The notes beneath the pieces are model-generated. The model saw nothing but the letters and a program-made list of their open reading frames with translations, was not told the DNA's origin and did not search any database. A stretch of 61,338 nt of DNA from Lachnospiraceae bacterium (lineage in GTDB: Bacteria > Bacteroidota > Bacteroidia > Bacteroidales > Muribaculaceae), in assembly GCA_023663655.1 (NCBI GenBank), contig JAMPGZ010000015.1, positions 1-61,338 of the forward strand, read 5' to 3'. Below are positions 50,976 to 60,651 of the stretch, one piece after another (positions within the stretch are counted from its first letter, which is position 1; the number at the start of each line of letters is the position of its first letter). The position numbers were made by a program, and so were the translations under genes.

Positions 50976-51899
50976 CTATGAAATGAATTTTCTGCAAATT
51001 TGTTTTATGATAAGTTTAATGCAACTGCCATTGAGAGAAAATCTATATCTCATCGTTAAACATACTCTTTTATAAAGGGGAATTTCAGGGAATTTTTTAA
51101 ATATATCAAATAGTTTTTGATCTTTTTCCGAAATTATATCCTTACACAGGATATGAAAACTAATTATGGCTTCATAACTTCTTCTATCAACTACTGGTAT
51201 CTCTGAGAAAATTCTTGTTATGCTGAATAAATCTCGAGGTTTTCTAATAAGATGACCTGACACATTTAGCTTATGCTGTCGATACAGCATTAGTGGGTAA
51301 TCGGAAAAATGAAGACAATTAAAACACATTGCATAGAATGCGATTATTTGATCATGTAGCCATACTTTCTCCAAAGGGAACCGAATTTTACTAATAAGCA
51401 TGCTATTCATAATTAATGAACAACCTTGCACACCTCCATTATTAAATAGAATTGATCGAAATGAATAATTCGGATTCTTCAAAGACCAGAGATTTTCTAT
51501 TCTATTGTTATCATCACTATACCAAGTATAACCATTAAAACATACCACTTGAGGAAGTGAATTATCCATTTTGGAAATAATCTCATATTTTTTTTGCAAA
51601 TTATCCGGAAACCAATAATCGTCTTGATCGCAATAGCATATAAATGGAGCATTGATATATTTATGTAAATGCCAAAAATTTTGACCGGGACCAAGACCTT
51701 TAATTCCATCATCAATTAGTATTATTCTCGAATCTTTTGAAAGATAATTATGGATTATGTCAATTGTGTTGTCGTTAGATCCATCATCGTGAATAATAAG
51801 TCTCCAATCTGTAAATGACTGAGAAATTATGGAGTCCATTTGGGTTGAAATATATTTAGCTCCATTGAAGGTGGCCATCAATATATCAATAGTAGCCAT
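50976..51899 (-). CDS. family 2 glycosyltransferase, rhamnosyltransferase-like
   Basis: 307 residues. IDILMATFNGAKYISTQMDSIISQSFTDWRLIIHDDGSNDNT is the classic GT2 start; the metal site FICYCDQDDYWFPDNL lies near residue 90, and VWLHDQIIAFYAM provides the likely catalytic acid. The pattern YCDQDDYW is common in rhamnosyl- and galactosyltransferases of capsule loci. Separated from the Wzy gene by 74 bases. Confidence 0.9.
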   Translation of the reverse strand: MATIDILMATFNGAKYISTQMDSIISQSFTDWRLIIHDDGSNDNTIDIIHNYLSKDSRIILIDDGIKGLGPGQNFWHLHKYINAPFICYCDQDDYWFPDNLQKKYEIISKMDNSLPQVVCFNGYTWYSDDNNRIENLWSLKNPNYSFRSILFNNGGVQGCSLIMNSMLISKIRFPLEKVWLHDQIIAFYAMCFNCLHFSDYPLMLYRQHKLNVSGHLIRKPRDLFSITRIFSEIPVVDRRSYEAIISFHILCKDIISEKDQKLFDIFKKFPEIPLYKRVCLTMRYRFSLNGSCIKLIIKQICRKFIS

Positions 51900-51973
51900 A
51901 TTTATTTGAGTAGTTTTATAATTAGAATTTATTATGAGACGAACCTTGTATTATACAGATAAAACATTAAAAA

Positions 51974-53314
51974 CTAACAATATCGTTCTTTGATTAAATT
52001 AGCTTTGAAATTGGAATGTATTTTATATTTGTCATACACATGCCATGTAATTAATAGAGCAACATAAAAAGCTTGATATGGCACGATAAAATCAGAAATA
52101 AACACAGATGATTTCATCATTAAAAAACAAATACAGACCAATAAAAAAAGAGGAAATGATTCACGGCGATAGAACATGAAAATAAGTTTTCTGAAAATAA
52201 TGCCAAAAATCAAAGGGATGAAGAAAACTCCCAATATTCCAAAATCCATATAATGCAAAAAAGATGCGGTATAAGCAAAATTTCGTTGTTCAGACGGAGA
52301 TATTGAGAGCCACGTATCGTTCATGTATTTTATGCAATTGTCATATGTCTTTAGTTCAAACCCTAATTTATATGTTGTGTTTTTTATCAAGGTAAAATAT
52401 CCCGCGAAAGTTGCTTTACCATAGTAGGGCCCTTCAAATTTGGTGTAAAAATCATTTTCTAAAGCGATGTCTAAAAGCTGGTATGGTAATATGCAATATG
52501 CAACTACCATTTCATTTACAACAGTGGTCCCTTCTGAGATTGTTTCATAAGAAACATCAAATTTTCCTGAATCTCGATACCCGGTCATCACAATCAAGAA
52601 GAAGTAACATAATAGCCCCATTGCAGTTAATGCCATGACTTTCTTCTTAGTCCAATTTATTAATTTTTTTGAAGGATTTATTGATATGAATACTATTAGA
52701 AAATATATTACGAAATTAATAATATCACCTCGTGCTCCGCTCACTATGCAATATGAAATAATTTGAGCTGCGAATATTATTATGAGTAATAAATATTTGG
52801 GCTTAAATTTTATGAGACAGTAACAGAGTGTGACATTACAAAGATTTTTTAAAGGGAAAACGAAATATGAAAAAATGAAGTAAGATGAACTTTCCGCGAA
52901 TAATTCCTGAATAACATATTGAATCTGATCCCCACTCCCCATTGTCAGCACCAAAATATCGAATGGAATCATAAATGCTGTAGATATAGAAGCTAGAAGC
53001 ACGATGATCCAAGACTGACTTATTCGTTTTATAATATCACTCAGCTTTTGAGATTGAGTTTGTGCAAATTTATAATTTTTACCATGCCCAAGTAATAAGA
53101 ATCCTAATATAAATCCGAATGATGCTAAAGTTACAAATAAGTATGTTTGTAAGCCTATGGGATAGTAATTGAATGGATTTATTATTGAAATTATCAATGT
53201 TATCCCCATGAAATAAACATAGAACATGATTATTATTCTAGACAATTTATCATGAACCCATACTTTAGCAACAAACCAAAGTATAATCCAAATGCAAAGA
53301 ATAATTATTAGCAT
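51974..53314 (-). CDS. Wzy-type polysaccharide polymerase
   Basis: 446 residues, about 11-12 membrane helices and a large loop before the last helices (about 265-345; GTTVVNEMVVAYCILPYQLLD ... KFEGPYYGKATFAGYF). Sequence is poorly conserved in this class; assignment rests on topology, on FLHYMDFGILGVFFIPLIFG, which resembles oligosaccharide repeat unit polymerases, and on its place among transferases. It should link lipid-carried repeat units in the periplasm. Very AT-rich. Confidence 0.8.
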   Translation of the reverse strand: MLIIILCIWIILWFVAKVWVHDKLSRIIIMFYVYFMGITLIISIINPFNYYPIGLQTYLFVTLASFGFILGFLLLGHGKNYKFAQTQSQKLSDIIKRISQSWIIVLLASISTAFMIPFDILVLTMGSGDQIQYVIQELFAESSSYFIFSYFVFPLKNLCNVTLCYCLIKFKPKYLLLIIIFAAQIISYCIVSGARGDIINFVIYFLIVFISINPSKKLINWTKKKVMALTAMGLLCYFFLIVMTGYRDSGKFDVSYETISEGTTVVNEMVVAYCILPYQLLDIALENDFYTKFEGPYYGKATFAGYFTLIKNTTYKLGFELKTYDNCIKYMNDTWLSISPSEQRNFAYTASFLHYMDFGILGVFFIPLIFGIIFRKLIFMFYRRESFPLFLLVCICFLMMKSSVFISDFIVPYQAFYVALLITWHVYDKYKIHSNFKANLIKERYC

Positions 53315-53325
53315 TTCCGATTATT

Positions 53326-54465
53326 TTATTTGGGACCTCTGTAGTATCCTGTTAATCCATGCACAAGACGTCTCCAATTTTTAGGGAGATATGTCAACCA
53401 GTATTTTAGAGGTATTCTAATGCCATTATGCCTCGTTTTTTTGATGCTATGATATATTTTATTATAATCAGCAATCCTATTTTTGTAAGAAAATTGTTTA
53501 ATTGTAGAATTACGACCATTTTCGCCAATTGCCAATCTCAAATTAGGATTTAACCCTAAATCAGTTGCATAGCGTGTAAATTGTTCTTTTGTATTTGCGA
53601 CAAACCCATTCTCACCGCTGATAAACCGTTCTTTAGGAGCTTCGCAACCATAGTAGACGACAGGTATCCTCATTAGCATAGCTAGTCCGAGATTGCCATC
53701 TAATGATGCATGGCAATATTCAGGTAATTGATAAAGAAACACATCAAAAGTTTTACATATATTAAACCACTCATCAAATGGTAAATATCCAAACATTTTC
53801 ACATTTTTACGTTTCTCGGCTTCTTTATGTACCCAATTCCCATCTAATGGAACACCCACAATATGTAATTCTTTATTAGGGATATCAATGGCGTCAAATA
53901 CATCAAACATATCAGATGGACATTTCAATAAAGTGGAGCCTCGACCAAAAATGACAGGGTCTTTTCCTCCTTTCAATTTGGGCTTAATATTCTCTGTCCG
54001 ATTGATTAAAGTATCTTCAGCAGATAAATATATTAAGCTTTTATTATGGTCAGGGATAAATTTTATTAGGCTGTCGTTAAATGAAGTTCTATCTATAAAA
54101 ACAAAATGTGAGGTATTCTTAATTTCATATGGACTAAGCATATACGGCCCAAATGAAGGATTTTGGCACGTTGTTGTAACGATAGGCAATTTTATTTTAT
54201 GCTTACAGAGTTTTTTAACTACCAAATCTAGTATATTGCTCGATCTCGATTTGAAATAGTGAATTAAATCGAATTTTTCATGTGTAATAATATTGTCGAT
54301 TATCTTATCGTCATATTCTAAAATTTTGATATCATCTTGAGCTGTATTTAACCATTTGCATATGACTAAATAATGAGGATTGGCTGGGTCTTTTATTTGT
54401 GAATATAATGCATCACTTGATCCGTCTTTAATGTCGTAGAAGCTGATAAGATATAGGATTTTCAT
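53326..54465 (-). CDS. GT4-like glycosyltransferase
   Basis: 379 residues from the ATG at 54465 (MKILYLISFYDIKDGSSDAL); a longer frame to 54549 would overlap the GNAT gene by 74 bases and adds no conserved sequence. GT-B fold: DPVIFGRGSTLLKCPSDMFDVF, NVKMFGYLPFDEW, and LPEYCHASLDGNLGLAMLMRIPVVYYGCEAPKE as the donor region. It ends in a basic, aromatic tail (KYWLTYLPKNWRRLVHGLTG) that may bind the membrane. Sugar unknown. Confidence 0.8.
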   Translation of the reverse strand: MKILYLISFYDIKDGSSDALYSQIKDPANPHYLVICKWLNTAQDDIKILEYDDKIIDNIITHEKFDLIHYFKSRSSNILDLVVKKLCKHKIKLPIVTTTCQNPSFGPYMLSPYEIKNTSHFVFIDRTSFNDSLIKFIPDHNKSLIYLSAEDTLINRTENIKPKLKGGKDPVIFGRGSTLLKCPSDMFDVFDAIDIPNKELHIVGVPLDGNWVHKEAEKRKNVKMFGYLPFDEWFNICKTFDVFLYQLPEYCHASLDGNLGLAMLMRIPVVYYGCEAPKERFISGENGFVANTKEQFTRYATDLGLNPNLRLAIGENGRNSTIKQFSYKNRIADYNKIYHSIKKTRHNGIRIPLKYWLTYLPKNWRRLVHGLTGYYRGPK

Positions 54466-54475
54466 TGTTGCTAAT

Positions 54476-54913
54476 TCAAAAGTTATCTGATAATAATTCC
54501 ATATGAATTGAAATAGAATTGCTGTCGGTTTCCATTGTTTTGAACCCAAACGATTTATACATTCCTAATGCAACCATGTTATTGAGCTTCACTTCAAGTC
54601 TAAATGCCTTGAATCCATGGTTGAAAACTGTTTCGATAGTTCGATTCATTAATTTATTGCCATAACCGTTTCCTCTTATTTCCTGGCTGAGTGCAATATA
54701 TGTGAGGTATGCAAAATCTTTTTGTTCCCTATTTTCATAGAATATTGATAGCCCCATTATGTGGTTATCCATTGTGATGGCTAAAAATGAAGCTTTTTCG
54801 AGTACCTTATGAGCATATTCTTCCAAAGGAATATTCCCAGAAAAATCTGTAAGTTTAAGAAAATCACTTAGCTCTTCTATTGAAGGCTTATAATTAATTA
54901 TTAGGGGAGTCAT
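54476..54913 (-). CDS. GNAT family N-acetyltransferase
   Basis: 145 residues with one GNAT fold. The acetyl-CoA loop is QEIRGNGYGNKLMNRTIETVF (R/Q-x-x-G-x-G/A pattern), followed by LEVKLNNMVALGMYKSFGFK, which resembles amino-group acetyltransferases. It sits between an ATP-grasp ligase (9-base gap) and a GT4, so it probably acetylates an amino sugar or an amino acid group of the capsule precursor. Confidence 0.87.
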   Translation of the reverse strand: MTPLIINYKPSIEELSDFLKLTDFSGNIPLEEYAHKVLEKASFLAITMDNHIMGLSIFYENREQKDFAYLTYIALSQEIRGNGYGNKLMNRTIETVFNHGFKAFRLEVKLNNMVALGMYKSFGFKTMETDSNSISIHMELLSDNF

Positions 54914-54922
54914 AATGGATAA

Positions 54923-56122
54923 TTATTCAACCATAACCTTTACGTATCGATCCATGTCAGTGAGCATTGCCATCATTTGGTCAGAATTGTCAAATTTCAA
55001 GATTAATTCGCCGATGCAGTCTTGTGCATCACGGAATTTGTGCACTGAATCACCTTTCTTGATTTCGGTGACAAATTCCACGAAATTATTTTGTTTGAAT
55101 TCTTCATCAAACCATATCCCGCTATATTTTCCGGTTTCATTAGCATGAACCATGTAATTTGCCCAACAACCTTTAGGTTCTGCCATTTTCAATCCGGAAC
55201 AGTCGGCACCCATAGCTGCTTTTATCACATATTCCACCATATCCACCCCGGTTGCGTACTTTGTCACTTGTGGAATAAGGCTACCTCCGGATCTGGCTCC
55301 AAGTTCAAGAAGATATACTTTATCATCTTGTCCGACAATAGCCTCAACATTGTAGGCATTGCTTTTCATCCCTAACAATAACATGAGACGCTGCAATTGC
55401 TTTTCAAGGTCGATGATGTAATGCTTTTCCATGAGGAAAGGCCAAGATTCTCCGAGCGGAGCAAAATCCTTGTCAACCTTTGTGCTGTAATATTCGTTGC
55501 CGAGACAATGAAATACCAATTTGCCATCGACACTGAATGCGTCTCCTGAAATTTGATAACCCTTTTTCTCAATGAATTCTTCTATTAAAAATCGCTTTTC
55601 TCGAGAATAACTAAGTGCATCATCAACATATCTTTCAAGTTGACTCCAATCCGTGAGTTTGTTTATGCCTTTGCTTCCGGAAGAATCAACTGGCTTTACC
55701 ATTACCGGAAGTCTAAAAAACTCACGGTCATTCCATGCTTGTTGGAAATCAGTATAGCCCTTGGCTTTTGGTACATTAAATCCATTATCAGTCAGGAATT
55801 TTCTGAACAAATCTTTTTTTGATAGAATTTCTACTGATTCGTAAGGAGATGTCGGCAAACCCAATTTTTCACATACATAGGCTGCTGTCGGAGCCGCTGG
55901 ATCGGATGCGTAGGCAACTATGCCGTCAACATTCAACTTTTTTGCCAATTCTAATACGGCTTCCTTGTCAGTCGTGCTTACGTTATGGTATTCGTGTGCA
56001 TATTTATGTCCCGGATTTTCAGGGAGGTAATCACAAGTGATGACATAATATCCTTGTTTCACGGCCTCTTTGATCGCATATATCTGATAAAGCGATCCAC
56101 CAAGCATCAGAATCTTTTTCAT
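54923..56122 (-). CDS. ATP-grasp ligase
   Basis: 399 residues. N-terminal Rossmann-like domain (KKILMLGGSLYQIYAIKEAVKQGYYVITCDYLPENPGHKYAHEY), central ATP-binding lid (LPVMVKPVDSSGSKGI, near 135-150), and a C-terminal grasp core with the Mg-binding YNVEAIVGQDDKVYLLELGARSGG. It belongs with the carbamoyl-phosphate-synthase-like ATP-grasp enzymes that form amide or peptide bonds through acyl-phosphates. Start overlaps the aminotransferase stop by 4 bases. A role in linking an amino acid or carboxylate to the capsule sugar is inferred. Confidence 0.88.
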   Translation of the reverse strand: MKKILMLGGSLYQIYAIKEAVKQGYYVITCDYLPENPGHKYAHEYHNVSTTDKEAVLELAKKLNVDGIVAYASDPAAPTAAYVCEKLGLPTSPYESVEILSKKDLFRKFLTDNGFNVPKAKGYTDFQQAWNDREFFRLPVMVKPVDSSGSKGINKLTDWSQLERYVDDALSYSREKRFLIEEFIEKKGYQISGDAFSVDGKLVFHCLGNEYYSTKVDKDFAPLGESWPFLMEKHYIIDLEKQLQRLMLLLGMKSNAYNVEAIVGQDDKVYLLELGARSGGSLIPQVTKYATGVDMVEYVIKAAMGADCSGLKMAEPKGCWANYMVHANETGKYSGIWFDEEFKQNNFVEFVTEIKKGDSVHKFRDAQDCIGELILKFDNSDQMMAMLTDMDRYVKVMVE

Positions 56123-57288
56123 TTATTAATCAGTTTGTTCATGAAACGGTTAATGCGATCAGTCCCTTCTTTGATTTTTCCTTCGCTGAGGGTGAACGCT
56201 ATACGTATGTACTTGTCGCAGCTTTTTCCGTAAGCTATGCCCGGCACAACAGCAACGTGTGCGTATTTAAGCAGTTCAATAGCAAATTCTTCCGAACCCA
56301 TGCCTGTTGATGAAATATCTATCATCATATAGAATGTGGCTTGAGGGGTAGAGCATTTCAAACCTGATATTTTATTAATTTCATTAAATAACAAGTTTCG
56401 GCGAGATGTAAATATATTCACCATGTTTCGTGAATATTCCGAACCGTGAATCAGAGCTTCAATGGCTGCATATTGTGACGGTAGCGGAGCACAGGCGCAT
56501 ACGTTCTCTTGCAATTTTGTCATTGTTGCGATAATCTCAGCAGGTGCCAATACATAACCTATGCGCCATCCAGTCATGCAAAATTCTTTTGAAAGACTAT
56601 TTACTAAAATAGTTCGCTCTCTCATGCCATCAATAGAAACGATGCTCTTAAAAGTGGCATTGTCATATATTAAACATTTATAGACTTCATCGGAAATTAC
56701 GACTAAATCATGCTCTTTTGCTAATTTGGCGATTGCTTCGATTTTTTCGTAAGGAATGATTTTTCCCGATGGATTGGATGGTGTATTTATTATTATCGCT
56801 TTTGTTTTGGATGTTATTGCAGCTTCTATATCTTTAACATTAAAACTAAGTTCATCAGCATCAGGATTGTCAACTATGACCGGTTTGCCGTAACATAAAG
56901 TCACCATTTGAACATAATTGACATAGTATGGTGCCGGAATTATGATTTCATCGCCAGGATTGATAAGTGATAAAAGTGAGAGATAAAGACCCTCCATAGC
57001 TCCGACAGTGACAATTATTTCAGAAGCAGGATTGTAGTAAAATCCCTCCTGTTTTTCATAATAACGGCTGATTGTTTCTCTCAGCGGAAGCAATCCTGCA
57101 TTTTGAGAATAGCGTGTGTCTCCTCTTTGAATAGCAGCACAGCCGGCATCTTTTATCGCTTGATGCGTTGGTACATCAGGATCGCCCAATGTAAAATCAA
57201 TCACGTCGTTATATTCTTTTGCCATGTTGAACAGCTTTCGTGTAAGTGAAGGCTGCACTTTCTCTGAAATCGCGGACGGTTTTATCAT
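56119..57288 (-). CDS. class I/II PLP aminotransferase
   Basis: 389-residue fold-type I aminotransferase. The PLP lysine is Lys234 in NSLSKEFCMTGWRIGY; the aspartate binding the pyridine N lies in VVISDEVYKCLIY; NTPSNPSG and the phosphate-binding Arg near GWRIGY are kept. The family includes aspartate and alanine aminotransferases. In a capsule operon, beside DegT (28 bases upstream) and an ATP-grasp ligase (overlapping), it probably makes an amino acid or other amine for the polysaccharide rather than serving central metabolism. Confidence 0.92.
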   Translation of the reverse strand: MIKPSAISEKVQPSLTRKLFNMAKEYNDVIDFTLGDPDVPTHQAIKDAGCAAIQRGDTRYSQNAGLLPLRETISRYYEKQEGFYYNPASEIIVTVGAMEGLYLSLLSLINPGDEIIIPAPYYVNYVQMVTLCYGKPVIVDNPDADELSFNVKDIEAAITSKTKAIIINTPSNPSGKIIPYEKIEAIAKLAKEHDLVVISDEVYKCLIYDNATFKSIVSIDGMRERTILVNSLSKEFCMTGWRIGYVLAPAEIIATMTKLQENVCACAPLPSQYAAIEALIHGSEYSRNMVNIFTSRRNLLFNEINKISGLKCSTPQATFYMMIDISSTGMGSEEFAIELLKYAHVAVVPGIAYGKSCDKYIRIAFTLSEGKIKEGTDRINRFMNKLINK

Positions 57289-57316
57289 CTTATTAATGTT
57301 AGGTAAATGTATGTGT

Positions 57317-58429
57317 TTATTCTATTATTAGTTTAATTACTCTTTCCACATCGGCAGGGCTGAGGTTGTGGTGCATGGGGAGGCATATTACGGAGTCAGC
57401 CATGCGGGTTGCAATGGGGAGGTTGGCTTTGCCTGCGGAGGGGAGGCTGCGGTAAGTCGAGAAGTCGCTGATGAGCGGGTAGAAATAGCGGCGTCCGAGC
57501 ACATTGTGTTCACGCATTTTGAAATATAGCTCATCGCGTGTCATACCATATTTTTCAGCATCTATGAAGATGGGAAAGTATGAGTAGTTGTAAGTTACGT
57601 CAGGACGTTCATTGAACATCGTGATGCCCTCAACGCCTGCAAGAGCCTCGCGATAGCGGTCAGCGACTTTGTGTCGTGCTTCGATAGCGGCATCAACGTG
57701 GCGTAGATTAAGAAGACCGTAGGCTGCGCGCACTTCGTCCATCTTAGAATTGATGCCGGGAGCAACTACCTCTGTTTCTCCGGCAAAACCGAAGTTTTTA
57801 AGATAATCAATGCGTTGTTTGGTTTTTGCATCGTGACATACGAGTGCTCCGCCTTCAACCGTGTTGTAGGTCTTCGTAGCATGGAATGAGAGAGTGGAGA
57901 TGTCCCCGGCTTTTAAGATTGATTCACCGTTGATTTTTACTCCGAACGCATGAGCTGCATCATATATGATTTTGAGCCCGTATTTGTCGGCGATAGCTTG
58001 GATTGCCTCTGTATCGCATGGATTGCCATAAACGTGTACGGGCATGATCGCGGTTGTTTTTGGAGTTATTGCCGCCTCTATTTTTGCCGGGTCGAGGTTG
58101 CCTGTAGCAGGATCTACGTCAACAAACACAGGTTTAATGCCGTTCCACCATAGTGAATGTGTTGTGGCAACGAAACTGTACGGAGTCGTGATTACTTCGC
58201 CGGTGATTCTCAATGCTTGTAAAGCTGTTATCAACGGTAAAGTTCCGTTGGTGAATACACTAATATATTTTACTCCGAGGTATTCGCAAAGGGCTTTTTC
58301 AAGCTCCTGATGGTAATGACCGTTATTGGTGATCCATTTGCGGTTCCAAATGTCTTCAAGATATGGGATGAATTCTTCCAAAGGAGGAAGTAACGGTGAC
58401 GTAACCGTAATTTGCTGCTTATTGTCCAT
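57317..58429 (-). CDS. DegT/DnrJ/EryC1/StrS sugar aminotransferase
   Basis: 370 residues. PLP-dependent sugar aminotransferase with DAAHAFG (157-163), the PLP lysine Lys186 in SFHATKTYNTVEGGALV, and a C-terminal pocket with CLPMHHNL. It installs an amino group on a keto-nucleotide sugar, for example a 4-keto-6-deoxyhexose. No dehydratase that would make the keto sugar is encoded in the window, so that precursor must come from elsewhere. Confidence 0.93.
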   Translation of the reverse strand: MDNKQQITVTSPLLPPLEEFIPYLEDIWNRKWITNNGHYHQELEKALCEYLGVKYISVFTNGTLPLITALQALRITGEVITTPYSFVATTHSLWWNGIKPVFVDVDPATGNLDPAKIEAAITPKTTAIMPVHVYGNPCDTEAIQAIADKYGLKIIYDAAHAFGVKINGESILKAGDISTLSFHATKTYNTVEGGALVCHDAKTKQRIDYLKNFGFAGETEVVAPGINSKMDEVRAAYGLLNLRHVDAAIEARHKVADRYREALAGVEGITMFNERPDVTYNYSYFPIFIDAEKYGMTRDELYFKMREHNVLGRRYFYPLISDFSTYRSLPSAGKANLPIATRMADSVICLPMHHNLSPADVERVIKLIIE

Positions 58430-58454
58430 AAACTTAATTGTTGTAAATAGATGC

Positions 58455-59888
58455 TTATCTTGATTTTATGAATGAAATCAGTTCACGACGGTCTTTTGAC
58501 TTGGTGATTGATGTTATTGCTATGAAATAGACTATTCCGAGAATTATGCCGATGGTAAGTTGCAATGCGTCACCTTTGATGAATTGTATAGCTCCTAAAA
58601 CTATTGCTCCCATTGAGAAGGAATAGAAAAGTGACGGAGAGAGATCCTTCATCTGTTTCAGAAAGCCCACTTGAATCAGTTTTCCTGTGTAATGGGTATT
58701 TATTATCAAGGAAATTAATGAACTTAATACAGTTCCCCAGCACATTGCGACAAGCCCGAGTGGTATAGTGCAGCATAATATGGCAATGCCAACACATTTT
58801 TTTACAATCTCTAATTTGAGGAATAAATCACTGCGTCCTTTTACTTGGAGTAGGTTGAGATTTATAGAATGTATGGGGTACCACATCATCGATAAGCATA
58901 TTATAGATAGGAGTGTGGCTGCAAATTCCCACTGTTCTTTTAGAAGTAATAAAACTAATGGTTTGGCAACAGCAGCTAATCCTATCATTAACGGAAAAAT
59001 TAAAAAGGCAGATAGACGAAGAAAGCGTCGATAGACAGACTGTAGCCGTTCATCGTCATCTTGAATAGTGCATAATACAGGGAACGTAACTCGTTGAATA
59101 ATACCTGTAAGGTTGGATGATGGGAATGCTGCAAATTGTTGCGCTCTGGTATAATATCCTAAGTCGGAAGCGTTAAATATTTTCCCGATTACAATTAAGA
59201 ATATATTATTGTATAAAGTGTCAATAATCCCCGAAGCTGCAAGTTTTGATCCAAAGAAAAACAGCTCTTTGAAAGATTTCCAACTATAAACCAGTTGTGG
59301 ACGCCATTTTGAGAAAATCCACAATAATCCTACGTTTACAGCAAGATTGGTTATCTGGTACCATACGATTGCCCACACTCCCCAGCCTGTATAAGCCATA
59401 GTTATGCCGACGATTCCTGAAGCTATTGCCGCACTGAATGATGCTTTTGCTTGTGTCTTGAAATCAATATTAACAGTGAGCAATGCACGTTGCACCACCA
59501 CAAATGAATTTATGAGTATACTTAGTGAGATTACTCGCGTTAAGGGTATGAGAATCGGCTCATTGTAGAATTTAGCAATCAGTGGGGCACTAAAGAAAAG
59601 GATAAGATAAAGTATCACTCCGACCGCTATATTGAAATAGAATACGGTTGAATTGTCAACCTCCGAACGATCTTGCTTACGTATGAGAGCTTGGGAAAAG
59701 CCGCTGTCGATTAATGACTGGGAGATGGCGATGAAGATAGTGAGCATCCCCACAAGCCCGTAATCTTCAGGAGTTAAGATGCGTGCCATGATTATCATGA
59801 CAACGAACATCACTCCTTGAACCGAAAACCGTTCAATTGAACTCCACAAAGTGCCTCTTAATGTCTTGTGTTTCAGTGATTCCGACAT
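58455..59888 (-). CDS. Wzx-type polysaccharide flippase (MOP family)
   Basis: 477 residues, about 14 membrane helices. LRGTLWSSIERFSVQGVMFVVMIIMARILTPEDYGLVGMLTIFIAI is the hallmark of the WzxC/AmsL branch, and SLIDSGFSQALIRK follows. It moves the undecaprenyl-linked repeat unit across the inner membrane. It follows the small regulator gene by 45 bases and leads the biosynthetic part of the operon. Confidence 0.93.
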   Translation of the reverse strand: MSESLKHKTLRGTLWSSIERFSVQGVMFVVMIIMARILTPEDYGLVGMLTIFIAISQSLIDSGFSQALIRKQDRSEVDNSTVFYFNIAVGVILYLILFFSAPLIAKFYNEPILIPLTRVISLSILINSFVVVQRALLTVNIDFKTQAKASFSAAIASGIVGITMAYTGWGVWAIVWYQITNLAVNVGLLWIFSKWRPQLVYSWKSFKELFFFGSKLAASGIIDTLYNNIFLIVIGKIFNASDLGYYTRAQQFAAFPSSNLTGIIQRVTFPVLCTIQDDDERLQSVYRRFLRLSAFLIFPLMIGLAAVAKPLVLLLLKEQWEFAATLLSIICLSMMWYPIHSINLNLLQVKGRSDLFLKLEIVKKCVGIAILCCTIPLGLVAMCWGTVLSSLISLIINTHYTGKLIQVGFLKQMKDLSPSLFYSFSMGAIVLGAIQFIKGDALQLTIGIILGIVYFIAITSITKSKDRRELISFIKSR

Positions 59889-59933
59889 GATTTCGGCTAC
59901 GAGAAAAATGTGTGATTATATATTGTGATGTAG

Positions 59934-60644
59934 TTATGCCGGTTTGGAAAGTGATTCGGTTAGGTAACCGTAGGTGGTGGCGGTGAGCATCAGTGATGTG
60001 TATGCGTCGAGGGTGGCGGGATCGAGGGCTGAGACATCGTCTACGATGTAGTCGTTCACCCACTGGCGTTTCATTTCGTCTTGCCTGCTGCCTAAGTTTG
60101 CCGACAGATTTTCCTTTAGCATACGGCACAGCCTGTTGCAAGCCTCCGATAGAGGGATGCCGCTGAAACGCCGGTGTATTTGCAGCTCCCGCGTCCACTT
60201 GCTTAGTTGGTCGAAGTAGAAGAGGGCAAATCGGCGGTCGATTGAATTTATGTCAATGTCTATTTGGTCAGCAATCATGAGAGCTACGGTCGTCACCGTG
60301 ATGCTTTTATCCCCCTTAAGCCAGCGATTTATTGTCTTAAGCCGCGTCTCTTTTAGAAAACGCAGTGGCGGGCGGTGATGGCATATTCTGTAGGTGAAAT
60401 CGTATGCCGGTATTATCGCCGCGATATCGGCGAGCTGGTATCCGTCAATCGATTCTTCGACTGATTGCAGCCACCGGAGGGCTTCATTTTCCAGAATGCG
60501 TAATAGGGGAGAGGTGGGGCGAGGATAGCTGAAGCCTCCTTCGCTCTGATATATGCTCGCGAGCCACTGCTGGTAGCTGATTACTTCCGGAGCATTTGCG
60601 TAGTCGATGCTATCAGCGCTTATTATGTCGGGAAGATGCGTCAT
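59934..60644 (-). CDS. hypothetical protein in the upxZ position
   Basis: 236 residues, not recognised. Predicted all-helical, soluble, no signal peptide. The N-terminal part has IDYANAPEVISYQQWLASIY; the middle holds HHRPPLRFLKETRLKTINRWLKGDKSITVTTVALMIAD, which could be a DNA-binding helix-turn-helix-like segment. It starts 7 bases after the upxY-like stop. In Bacteroides capsule loci the second gene (upxZ) inhibits the UpxY proteins of other loci; shared position suggests a regulatory role, but I see no sequence similarity to UpxZ. Confidence 0.7.
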   Translation of the reverse strand: MTHLPDIISADSIDYANAPEVISYQQWLASIYQSEGGFSYPRPTSPLLRILENEALRWLQSVEESIDGYQLADIAAIIPAYDFTYRICHHRPPLRFLKETRLKTINRWLKGDKSITVTTVALMIADQIDIDINSIDRRFALFYFDQLSKWTRELQIHRRFSGIPLSEACNRLCRMLKENLSANLGSRQDEMKRQWVNDYIVDDVSALDPATLDAYTSLMLTATTYGYLTESLSKPA

Positions 60645-60651
60645 CTGGTGG

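Noticed and set aside
59934-60644. Naming the gene upxZ
   Set aside because: Only position supports it. Length and sequence differ from the UpxZ proteins I know.
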